Assembly (NCBI RefSeq): GCF_034111725.1
Contig: NZ_JAWUWR010000069.1
Location: 8,852 to 72,851 of the forward strand
Length of the DNA stretch: 64,000 nucleotides
Direction of reading: 5' to 3'
DNA from: Thalassolituus sp034111725
GTDB taxonomy: Bacteria; Pseudomonadota; Gammaproteobacteria; Pseudomonadales; Oceanobacteraceae
In this document: piece by piece, positions 50,556 through 59,145 of the stretch
How the letters are laid out: the number at the start of each line of letters is the position of its first letter
Position numbering within the stretch: position 1 is the stretch's first letter
The notes under the pieces: model-generated
The model's database searches: none
Told to the model about the DNA's origin: nothing
The model's input: the letters and a program-made list of their open reading frames with translations, nothing else
Made by a program: the position numbers and the translations under genes

Positions 50556-53359
50556 TTTCTTAGTAGATCTGACCAGTCATTTATCTCTACCCATTCTTGT
50601 AATCTTTTGAGCTCCGTTACTAGGCGGCGCATTTGTTCTGGTAGCTTGGCAAACTCATTCGCTTTTAGCGCGCTTTCGAATGTTTCTAATTCAAGGCGTA
50701 AGCAAGGTGTACCGCAATAACGAGTGGCACCGTGCATCCTATGTACAGCCTCTAATAACTCATCCAACGCTTCTTCTTCCCAGTAGGCAACGATATTTGC
50801 ACGTTCGTTATCGAGGGAGTCGAGCAGCATCTGGAACATATCAACGGCTAATTCGACATTGTTATTAGCATGGTGAAGCGCCATGTCGGCATTGAATATT
50901 TCGCGGCAAATTGATTTTTCTTTCACGATCTCTCGATGGCGCTCATGTTTAATAACACGCACTAGTGTATTGATTGGTGCGCGATAGCCGGTCCAGCGTT
51001 CAACGCATTTAGCCAGTTGTTCTTGTGTAATAGGTTTCGTTTGATAATCGTTCATGCCAGATTTAAGCAAGGCCTGCTTTTCGTCTGCCATAGCATGTGC
51101 AGTTAGGGCAATAATGGGTAGTGCAGCTTTGCCGGGCATACGGCGAATGTGTTCGGTTGCTTCCGTGCCTGACATGTTTGGCATTTGAATATCCATGAAC
51201 ACCATTTCTATCGGATGCTGGTCGATTTGCGCGATTGCCTCGCTCCCAGTCATGGCGGAATAGACTTGTATGCCCATTTCACGCAATAAGGTCACGACTA
51301 ACTTCAAATTCGCGTGGTTATCATCCACCGCTAAAATACAGGGAGGAACTCGCCCTGGTGAGTGCTCTTCTGTTGCGTCAGTAAGCGTGAGTACTTGCGA
51401 TTCGTCGGCAACAAGCTCGCTCAGTGCCGCGTGTAACTTGCGCTGTGTAACGGGGCGACTCAACGCCTCGTTAGCCCCCAGCTTTTTCAACATATCGAGG
51501 TCTTCGTGACTCACGCTATTAACCAAAGCGACAACGGGCACTTGGGTATCTTTCAGTGCGTTCAGTAAGGCTAAGGCGTCATCGTCGAGTTTTTCATGAT
51601 CAACAGCGCATAAAATAAGATCGTATTTCTCGCCTGCGTTTACTCGATCAACGACTTGTGGAATCGTTGGATAGTAGTGATGGTTAATTTGCCACGATGT
51701 TAATAATGTTAGTAGGTCGGTCGTAGCTGCCTGTTTTGGATCAATAACGGCGATGTTGATATTTAGCGGCGTAAGGTTGTTGGTGGTGGAGTCTTGATCT
51801 ATCTGAATATCAATATTAAAGAAGAAAGACGAGCCAAAACCTTCACGGCTTTCAACGCGAATGTCACCATGCATCGCCTCAACTAGCGCTTTAGAAATAA
51901 TTAACCCTAAACCTGTACCACCAAATTGGCGAGCGACGCTAGCATCTGCTTGGGAGAAGGCTTGGAATAGTTTTTCTTGTTTTTCTGGTGATAAGCCTAA
52001 GCCGGTATCACGAATTTCAAACTGTAAGCTGGCACGGTGATCTTTTTGGCTAATGAGTGACGTTTTCACCGTAACGCTGCCGTATTCCGTAAATTTAATC
52101 GCATTATTGACTAGGTTGGTGATGACTTGTTTTAGTCGCAATGGGTCGCCGCATACCGCGAGTGGTACGTTACTTTCAATAATCTGATTAAGTTCTAAGC
52201 GTTTACCCACTGCCTCGGGAGCTAATACTTGTAGTGCATCTTCGATGACGTCGCGCAGATTAAAAGGGGTGTGCTCGATGATGAGTTTACCGGCATCAAT
52301 TTTCGATAAATCGAGGATGTCGTTGATAATATTTAGTAGGTCGTCCGAGGACTTGCGGATTGTTTGCAAGTAGTCGTTCTGGCGTTCACTGACTTGGGTG
52401 CGACCTAGTAATTCTGAGAAACCTAAAATACCGTTCAGTGGTGTACGAATTTCGTGGCTAACGTTGGCTAAGAACTCAGACTTCATGCGGCTAGCTTCGA
52501 TAGCCTCTTTACGACCGAGCGTGAGTTCGCGGTTACGAATTTCCAGCTCATCTAATGTCTCTTGGAGGTCGTGAGTCGCTTGTTCTAAGTTTTGTTGGTG
52601 TTCAGTATTCGCCCGCTGCAAGGCACTTGCCATCGCATTAATACCCGATGCGAGGGCTTGGAATTCTCCGCCATTTTCAATGTGTACACGGGTTTCTAAT
52701 TTGCCATCTTTCATATCGTCGATGGCATCAACAATAACCCCCATGGGGCGCGATACTTGTTTACTAATTCGTAATGCCAGGATCGTACATAAAATGAGTA
52801 CTAACAATATAATGCTGAGTGATGAGGCTATGTGTTGATACTGATTTAATTTGGTATTAGCACTGGAAAGCTCAACTTCGGCCCAGCCGAGTAATTGTTG
52901 CTGGCCGTTTTTCTGGGCATAGAATTGTTCGGAAAGTTGATCAGCAATAATTAAGTTTTGCGAAAATATCGGCGCGCGCGCGCGCAGTGAACCATCTGTG
53001 CGCATGAGTTGTAATTGATCGGCTTTCAATTCAGCGGAGCCAAAACGCTCGGTTAACATTCGTGGCCCCGCATGCGCAAGCGCCTGCATATCTTGGTTGT
53101 ATAAGGTCACTGCACGAACGTCGAGTTCTTCCAACATATTGTTGGCAATGTTCTGCAATATACCAACACTGCCGGTCATTACACCGTACTCGCAAGTGGG
53201 GGCTAATTGTTTAGCCATTGCTAAGGTACGTTGTTCCAATAGATCGCCAAGATCACGGGCGCGTTCGGTAATAAAAAAGGTGCCAAGAACTAACGACACT
53301 ATGATGCCAGGCAGCAACGCCAGAAACAGGATACGATTTTGAATGTTCCAATTTTTCAT
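50528..53359 (-). CDS. gacS: hybrid sensor histidine kinase GacS/BarA
   Basis: 943 residues. N-terminal helix (ILFLALLPGIIVSLVLGTFFI), periplasmic sensor to about 165, second helix (SSLSIILLVLILCTILAL), HAMP, coiled coil, kinase core (FLANVSHEIRTPLNGILGFSELL with the phospho-His; N, G1 and G2 boxes as NNAIKFTEYG, IRDTGLGLS, GTGLGLII), a degenerate receiver (about 530-650, no proper acceptor), a full receiver (VFMDIQMPNMSG) and an Hpt domain (AVHRMHGATRYCG). It phosphorylates GacA/UvrY and so controls Rsm small RNAs and secondary metabolism. Neighbours match Pseudomonas gacS. Confidence 0.93.
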   Translation of the reverse strand: MKNWNIQNRILFLALLPGIIVSLVLGTFFITERARDLGDLLEQRTLAMAKQLAPTCEYGVMTGSVGILQNIANNMLEELDVRAVTLYNQDMQALAHAGPRMLTERFGSAELKADQLQLMRTDGSLRARAPIFSQNLIIADQLSEQFYAQKNGQQQLLGWAEVELSSANTKLNQYQHIASSLSIILLVLILCTILALRISKQVSRPMGVIVDAIDDMKDGKLETRVHIENGGEFQALASGINAMASALQRANTEHQQNLEQATHDLQETLDELEIRNRELTLGRKEAIEASRMKSEFLANVSHEIRTPLNGILGFSELLGRTQVSERQNDYLQTIRKSSDDLLNIINDILDLSKIDAGKLIIEHTPFNLRDVIEDALQVLAPEAVGKRLELNQIIESNVPLAVCGDPLRLKQVITNLVNNAIKFTEYGSVTVKTSLISQKDHRASLQFEIRDTGLGLSPEKQEKLFQAFSQADASVARQFGGTGLGLIISKALVEAMHGDIRVESREGFGSSFFFNIDIQIDQDSTTNNLTPLNINIAVIDPKQAATTDLLTLLTSWQINHHYYPTIPQVVDRVNAGEKYDLILCAVDHEKLDDDALALLNALKDTQVPVVALVNSVSHEDLDMLKKLGANEALSRPVTQRKLHAALSELVADESQVLTLTDATEEHSPGRVPPCILAVDDNHANLKLVVTLLREMGIQVYSAMTGSEAIAQIDQHPIEMVFMDIQMPNMSGTEATEHIRRMPGKAALPIIALTAHAMADEKQALLKSGMNDYQTKPITQEQLAKCVERWTGYRAPINTLVRVIKHERHREIVKEKSICREIFNADMALHHANNNVELAVDMFQMLLDSLDNERANIVAYWEEEALDELLEAVHRMHGATRYCGTPCLRLELETFESALKANEFAKLPEQMRRLVTELKRLQEWVEINDWSDLLRNQTTINANA

Positions 53360-53535
53360 CGCGATGAGGCAGCCTATTGTTTAGTCAAGAAACGCATCGG
53401 CCTAGAGTAAAGGTGGCGTAACGTTGGTGCAAACTTTGTCGTCAATTTACCGCGATTAATCCCTAAGAGTCGTCGCGTCTAAGCTGCGACAGCGGTAAAC
53501 TACGCGCAAACTGTCTACCAGAAACGAGAATCTCC

Positions 53536-54498
53536 GTGACTGATCGCCAAAATTCGACAACTGAAGCGCCGTTATATCCCACTATTGCTGATTGCGTTGG
53601 TAATACACCACTAGTGCGATTGCAGCGTTTACTGCCGGCCGGTAGTAGCAATACGGTATTGCTGAAGTTAGAAGGCAATAATCCTGCGGGTTCTGTGAAA
53701 GATCGGCCAGCCCTATCCATGATTCAGCGAGCAGAGCAGCGCGGTGATATTAAGCCTGGTGATGTCTTGATCGAAGCGACCAGTGGCAATACAGGCATCG
53801 CCTTGGCAATGGCCGCAGCTATTATGGGTTACCGCATGATATTAATTATGCCGGATAACGCCACCATGGAACGTCGTTGGGCAATGGAAGCTTATGGTGC
53901 CGAATTGATTTTAGTGAGCAAAGAAGAAGGCATGGAAGGCGCTCGCGACTTAGCTGACAAAATGGAACTGGAGGGCAAGGGTCGCGTTTTAAATCAGTTT
54001 GGAAATACCGATAACCCCGAGGCTCATTATCGCGGTACTGGTCCTGAAATATGGCAACAAACCGCTGGGCAGGTTACGCACTTCGTGAGTTCAATGGGTA
54101 CAACCGGAACCATTATGGGAACGTCCCGTTACCTCAAGGAACAAAACCCAGATATTTGTATCGTCGGTTTACAACCATCCGAAGGTGCGGCCATCCCCGG
54201 AATTCGTCGTTGGCCACAAGCGTATTTACCGACTATTTTCGATAGTACACGCGTCGATCAGGTGTTAGATATCGGTCAGCAATTGGCCGAAGATACAATG
54301 CGCGCTTTAGCCCGTGAAGAAGGTATTTTTTGTGGTGTGTCATCAGGAGGCTCTGTTGCGGCAGCTTTGCATTTGGCCGAAACCTTGGAAAATGCCACCA
54401 TCGTGGCGATCATTTGTGATCGCGGCGATCGCTATTTATCGTCGGGCGTGTTTGCGCCGCAGGGTAAGGTGACAGGGCCTTGTCCCTCTACCGATTGA
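53536..54498 (+). CDS. cysM: cysteine synthase B
   Basis: 320 residues with a GTG start. PLP lysine 55 in NPAGSVKDRPALSM, substrate loop SGNTGIALAMAAAI, phosphate loop SSMGTTGTIMGTSRYL. The RRWPQAYLP region is the CysM form. It makes cysteine (or S-sulfocysteine from thiosulfate) from O-acetylserine. The order gacS | cysM-rlmD-relA-mazG matches Pseudomonas. Confidence 0.95.
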   Translation: MTDRQNSTTEAPLYPTIADCVGNTPLVRLQRLLPAGSSNTVLLKLEGNNPAGSVKDRPALSMIQRAEQRGDIKPGDVLIEATSGNTGIALAMAAAIMGYRMILIMPDNATMERRWAMEAYGAELILVSKEEGMEGARDLADKMELEGKGRVLNQFGNTDNPEAHYRGTGPEIWQQTAGQVTHFVSSMGTTGTIMGTSRYLKEQNPDICIVGLQPSEGAAIPGIRRWPQAYLPTIFDSTRVDQVLDIGQQLAEDTMRALAREEGIFCGVSSGGSVAAALHLAETLENATIVAIICDRGDRYLSSGVFAPQGKVTGPCPSTD

Positions 54499-54561
54499 AT
54501 TTCGCCAATTTGCCCCAATATAGGGCGACATTACCAATACAGAATTATTGCAGAGTGCGCC

Positions 54562-55905
54562 GTGAACCAAGGATCTAATGGTAAGACCTTAACGCTAACC
54601 ATCGACAACATGACGTCGGATGGTCAAGGCGTCGCGCGTTCTGGACGCGATGTGTATTTTGTTCCTGGTGCAATTCCGGGCGAGCAGGTCGAAGCGCGTA
54701 TCGAAAAGCGCAGTAAAAAGATCTGGCACTCGCGTTTGTTAAAAGTGATTACGCCATCTGAATATCGCGTGCCTGCACCTTGCCCACATTATTTGCGTTG
54801 CGGTGGCTGCGATATGCAGCACATGACCTACGAGCGCCAAGTCGAATTTAAACAAGATCGCGTCGCGCGTGAATTGGCGCGCCAAGGTGTCGCAGTCAGC
54901 GACTGGGCCGCACCAATTGTTGCGGAGCCGTGGGGTTATCGCCGCAAGGCGCGCTGAGGGGTGCGATATAGCAAAGAGCAAAACACGAACTTTGTTGGCT
55001 TCCGTGAAGGCGCTTCCCACCACATTAGTAATGTCGATCGCTGTGCGGTATTGCCTGATCATCCGGCATTGGAGTGGCAAGACTGGCGGCCATTATTAAA
55101 TTCGTTAGATGCGCGTGCTCTCGTGACCCAAATTGAAGTGATTGCTGCTGATAATGCGATTGCGTTGGTATTGCGTGCGCTCAAACCCTTACAGGACGGT
55201 GATCGCAATAAATTAGTTGGCCAATTAAAAGAGTGGCAAAAGCGGGGCGAAGAAGCCGGTTTACTGCCTCTGCAGCTGTGGTTACGAACTGAAAAGGACG
55301 GCGAGGCGGAATGCCTATGGCCAACGCCCCCCGCCACTTTGCATCACCTAGTTGATGGCATGCCGTTGAATTTAGCCCTGACCGATTTCGTGCAAGTTAA
55401 TGGAGATGTGAATCGCGCTATGGTTGCGCAAGCCCTTGAGTGGCTCGCACCGACAGAAGATGAACGTATTTGGGATTTATTTGCGGGCCACGGCAATTTC
55501 TCTATGCCATTGGCTCGACGCAGCAAACATGTCGTCGCTTTGGAAGTTCAAAACAGTATGGTGACCAGTCTAGCGGATCAAGCTGAACAGTTGGCCCTTC
55601 CTTTGCAGGCGGTTTGTGCAGATTTATCAGACGAAGGGCGTTTGGCGCATTTAGAAAGCCCCAATGCCATTTTACTTGACCCACCTCGCGCCGGTGCTGC
55701 CGAGGTAATGCACGATATTGCACGACGTCGTATTCCACGAGTTTTATATGTGTCTTGTGATGCAGCGACGTTGGCCCGTGATCTTAATGTGCTTAGCCAA
55801 CAAGGCTACGCCGTTACAAAAGCAGGAATAATGGATATGTTTCCACAAACACACCATGTAGAAACTATGGTATTGCTTGAATACCAAGGAAAATCGCATG
55901 GTTAA
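54562..55905 (+). pseudogene. rlmD: 23S rRNA (U1939) methyltransferase RlmD, interrupted by an in-frame TGA
   Basis: Starting at a GTG, the TRAM domain (TLTIDNMTSDGQGVARSGRDVYFVPGAIPGE) and the Fe-S cysteines (CPHYLRCGGCDMQH) are intact up to GYRRKAR, where TGA at 54955-54957 stops translation. The same frame then continues GVRYSKEQNTNFVGFREGASHHI to the catalytic region (ILLDPPRAGA, LYVSCDAATLARDL) and normal end. Homologues have Leu at this place (RARL-x-V-R-Y), so one base change from TTA would explain the stop. The downstream part shows no further decay, so the mutation is recent or the base is a sequencing error. It overlaps relA by 8 bases. Confidence 0.88.
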
Positions 55906-58150
55906 AGTCCGAGATGATCACCCGTTATTGCATGACGGGTCATTGGATGTTGATCGTTGGTTAGAAAGCATTCAGCACTCGCAAGATGTGAAAGATCCGG
56001 AAGCTCTACGCGATGCTTTGGTGTTAGCGAAACAGTTGTCTGACGAAGCTATCGCTAACCGCACTTATTGGTCAATCGACAGCGTGCAGATGGGTATTGA
56101 GATGGCGCAAATCCTTTTGGATTTACGTCTCGATAGTGCTTCTGTTATTGCGGCTATTTTGTATCGTGCGGTCCGTGAAGGTCGTTTAGCATTAAATAAA
56201 GTTGAGCGGCAGTTTGGTGAGGAAGTTGCCAAATTGATCGAGGGCGTTTTGCGGATGGCAGCAATTAGTGCCATTCAAAATTCGCGTGACGAAGTCGTTC
56301 TTGGTCAGCGTGAAGCGCAAGTCGATAACTTACGTAAAATGTTGGTCGCCATGATCGACGACGTGCGCGTTGCTTTGATTAAGCTGGCAGAACGTACATC
56401 GGCCATTCGTGCGATGAAAGATGCTCCAGAAGACAAGCGCCGTAAAGTTGCAGAAGAAGTTTTCAATATTTATGCGCCACTGGCTCATCGTTTGGGGATT
56501 GGTCATTTAAAGTGGGAATTAGAAGACTTAGCCTTTCGCTATTTACAGCCTGATGCCTATAAAAAAATCGCCTCGTTACTCGATGAAAAGCGCTTAACTC
56601 GTCAGTCCTACATCGAAGAAGTCGTGCAGCGTCTGCGCGATGAAATGACCAGTGCTGATATTTCCTGCGACGTGTATGGCAGGGCGAAGCATATCTACAG
56701 TATCTGGCGTAAAATGAGCCGCAAGAATCTGGATTTTTCTAAGATTTACGACATTCGTGCGGTCCGCATTCTGGTGCCTGAATTGCGCGATTGCTATGCC
56801 GCTCTGGGTATTGTTCATACTTTATGGCGTCATATTCCTAACGAATTTGACGACTACATCGCCAACCCGAAGGAAAACGGCTATCGCTCTTTGCATACAG
56901 CTGTAATCGGACCCGAAGGTAAGGTGCTGGAAGTACAAATCCGTACTCATGCCATGCATGAAGATGCCGAGCTCGGTGTTTGTGCTCATTGGTTATATAA
57001 AGGCACAGACACCAACGCCAAAGATCAAGGCTATGAGCAAAAAATTGCTTGGTTACGACAAGTGCTTGAGTGGCATGAGGAGCTGGATGATTTACCGCAA
57101 TTAATCGGTGAGTTACGTAGCGACATTAACCCAGACCGTATTTACGTATTTACGCCTGAAGGCCATGTGGTGGACTTGCCACCTAAAGCAACTCCGGTTG
57201 ATTTTGCCTATCGTGTGCATACCGAAGTCGGTAATAAATGCCGTGGCGCTAAGGTCAATGGCCGTATTGTGCCGCTGACGTATTTATTGAAAACGGGTGA
57301 GCAAATCGAAATTTTAACCAACGCGAATGCACATCCAAGCCGTGATTGGTTGTATCCCGACTCTGGTTATATTCATACCACTCGTGCGCGGGCAAAAGTT
57401 GCACATTGGTTTAAATTACAAGATCGCGATAAAAATATTGAAGAAGGGCGTCACCTCGTTTTACGCGAAGTTGGACGTTTAGACTTGGCCGATGAGCCTC
57501 TGCATGAAGTGGCGCTGCAGCTTAATATGCGCTCGGTCGACGATATGTTTGCGGCTGTCGGTGCGGGCGATTTACGCATCGGCCAAATCGTTCATATGCT
57601 GTTAAAGCTGGCTGACAAAGGTGGTGCGCAACAGCAAGAACTGCCGCTTATTCGTCGTCATGAGCCGACCGATCGTGTTGCGAAATCCGATGATGTCTTT
57701 ATTGAAGGTGTCGGTAATCTATTAACGGTTATGGCGCAATGTTGTTTACCCGTACCGGGTGACGATATTCATGGTTACGTGACCATTGGCCGTGGCGTTA
57801 CCGTGCATCGTAGCGACTGTGAAAACTTACTACATTTAGCTTCTATTGAGCCACAGCGAGTTTTACAAGTCAGTTGGGGGGATCGTCCTTCTAATATTTA
57901 CCCAGTAGAAATGTTGATTCAAGCCTACGACCGTACCGGTTTATTACGCGATGTGAGTTCCTTGTTAGCCAACGAACGGGTTAACGTTGTTGCGGTTAAT
58001 ACGTTGTCGAATCAGGGTGATAACACGGCTTCAATGAGTTTAACCGTTGAAGTGGATAGTCTCGAACGCTTAGCGCGACTGATGAGTAAAATTGACCAGC
58101 TACCTAACGTGGTGTCGACTCGTCGGGTTCGCGGTGGAGCCAAACCATGA
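55898..58150 (+). CDS. relA: (p)ppGpp synthetase RelA
   Basis: 750 residues from MVKVRDDHP (AAGGA upstream). The N-terminal hydrolase-like domain lacks the HD pair (AAILYRAVREG), so it is inactive, as in true RelA. Synthetase motifs: GRAKHIYSIWRKM, YDIRAVRILV, ENGYRSLHTAVIGPEGKVLEVQIRT. Then TGS (IYVFTPEGHVVDLPPKATPVDFAYRVH), zinc-finger-type region (VMAQCCLPVPGD) and ACT (MLIQAYDRTGLLRDVSSLLANE). It makes the alarmone on stalled ribosomes. Overlaps mazG by 4 bases (ATGA). Confidence 0.96.
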   Translation: MVKVRDDHPLLHDGSLDVDRWLESIQHSQDVKDPEALRDALVLAKQLSDEAIANRTYWSIDSVQMGIEMAQILLDLRLDSASVIAAILYRAVREGRLALNKVERQFGEEVAKLIEGVLRMAAISAIQNSRDEVVLGQREAQVDNLRKMLVAMIDDVRVALIKLAERTSAIRAMKDAPEDKRRKVAEEVFNIYAPLAHRLGIGHLKWELEDLAFRYLQPDAYKKIASLLDEKRLTRQSYIEEVVQRLRDEMTSADISCDVYGRAKHIYSIWRKMSRKNLDFSKIYDIRAVRILVPELRDCYAALGIVHTLWRHIPNEFDDYIANPKENGYRSLHTAVIGPEGKVLEVQIRTHAMHEDAELGVCAHWLYKGTDTNAKDQGYEQKIAWLRQVLEWHEELDDLPQLIGELRSDINPDRIYVFTPEGHVVDLPPKATPVDFAYRVHTEVGNKCRGAKVNGRIVPLTYLLKTGEQIEILTNANAHPSRDWLYPDSGYIHTTRARAKVAHWFKLQDRDKNIEEGRHLVLREVGRLDLADEPLHEVALQLNMRSVDDMFAAVGAGDLRIGQIVHMLLKLADKGGAQQQELPLIRRHEPTDRVAKSDDVFIEGVGNLLTVMAQCCLPVPGDDIHGYVTIGRGVTVHRSDCENLLHLASIEPQRVLQVSWGDRPSNIYPVEMLIQAYDRTGLLRDVSSLLANERVNVVAVNTLSNQGDNTASMSLTVEVDSLERLARLMSKIDQLPNVVSTRRVRGGAKP

Positions 58151-58968
58151 TGATCGCCCAATATGGCTTAGAGCAATTGCTGTATACCATGCAGCGTCTG
58201 CGTAACCCGCAGACAGGTTGCCCATGGGATTTGCGTCAGGATTTTGCCAGTATTCTTCCTCATACTCTGGAAGAAGCGTATGAGGTTGCGGATGCTATCG
58301 AACGTCAAGACTGGCCGCACCTTGAAGAAGAACTTGGTGATTTACTTTTTCAGGTTATTTTTTACGGACAAATGGGGGCAGAACAAGGTCGTTTCGATTT
58401 AAGTTCTATCATTCACCGTTTGGTCGAAAAACTGATTCGTCGTCATCCTCATGTATTTCCTGATGGCACTCTAACCAGCCAGCGTGATCCTAGTATCAGG
58501 CCGCAAGAGTCTGAAGTGAATATTCGCTGGGACGAGATTAAAGCGGCAGAAAAAGCAGCAAAGCCAGCGAAAATAGAGCGCCTGTTAGACGACGTTCCTG
58601 TTACTTTGCCAGCGCTCTCGCGGGCATTTAAATTACAGAAAAAAGCCTCATCTGTGGGTTTTGACTGGCCAGATATTCACGGCGTGTTAGATAAAATTCG
58701 TGAAGAATTAGATGAAGTAGAAGCTGAGTTCGAAGGTATGGACTCACAACGCCTTGAAGACGAAATTGGCGATGCGCTTTTTGCGATTACCAACCTAGCG
58801 CGCCATCTTAAAGTAGACCCTGAAGTTGCATTACGCGGTACCAACGAACGCTTTTATCAGCGCTTTTCTTTTGTCGAAGACGCCGCAGAAGAAGCGGGCG
58901 GTTTTAGTCAGCTCGAATTAGAGCATATGGATGCTGCTTGGGATGAAGCCAAGCGTCGCGGTAAATAA
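58147..58968 (+). CDS. mazG: nucleoside triphosphate pyrophosphohydrolase MazG
   Basis: 273 residues with two MazG repeats: CPWDLRQDFASILPHTLEEAYEVADAI…EELGDLLFQVIFYGQMG and the C-terminal DWPDIHGVLDKIREELDEVEAEF…EDEIGDALFAITNLARHLKVDPE. Acidic E-x-x-E…E-x-x-D clusters bind magnesium. It hydrolyses aberrant NTPs and lowers (p)ppGpp effects, which suits its coupling to relA. Confidence 0.95.
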   Translation: MMIAQYGLEQLLYTMQRLRNPQTGCPWDLRQDFASILPHTLEEAYEVADAIERQDWPHLEEELGDLLFQVIFYGQMGAEQGRFDLSSIIHRLVEKLIRRHPHVFPDGTLTSQRDPSIRPQESEVNIRWDEIKAAEKAAKPAKIERLLDDVPVTLPALSRAFKLQKKASSVGFDWPDIHGVLDKIREELDEVEAEFEGMDSQRLEDEIGDALFAITNLARHLKVDPEVALRGTNERFYQRFSFVEDAAEEAGGFSQLELEHMDAAWDEAKRRGK

Positions 58969-58971
58969 CTT

Positions 58972-59000
58972 AAATTAGTCCAGCGCGGGCTAATTTATTG
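58972..59000 (+). terminator. hairpin terminator after mazG
   Basis: AAATTAGTCC/GGGCTAATTT forms a 10-bp stem with one G-U pair and a 5-base loop, followed by ATTG. The T-tract is part of the stem. Confidence 0.6.
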
Positions 59001-59145
59001 CCTTATTTCAGAGCATTCTCCTCACTGCTTATTTTTAGCACCATTGTTACCCTCATTTACTCCAGATCACAGCATAAGCGGTTGAAATTTCGTAGGAATG
59101 GGTCAATGCTTGATAGCAATGTTCGATCATTGCTAGGGGAACCCT

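Noticed and set aside
54955..54957. TGA in rlmD as a selenocysteine codon
   Set aside because: Homologues have Leu, not Cys, at this place, and no clear SECIS-like hairpin was seen directly after it.
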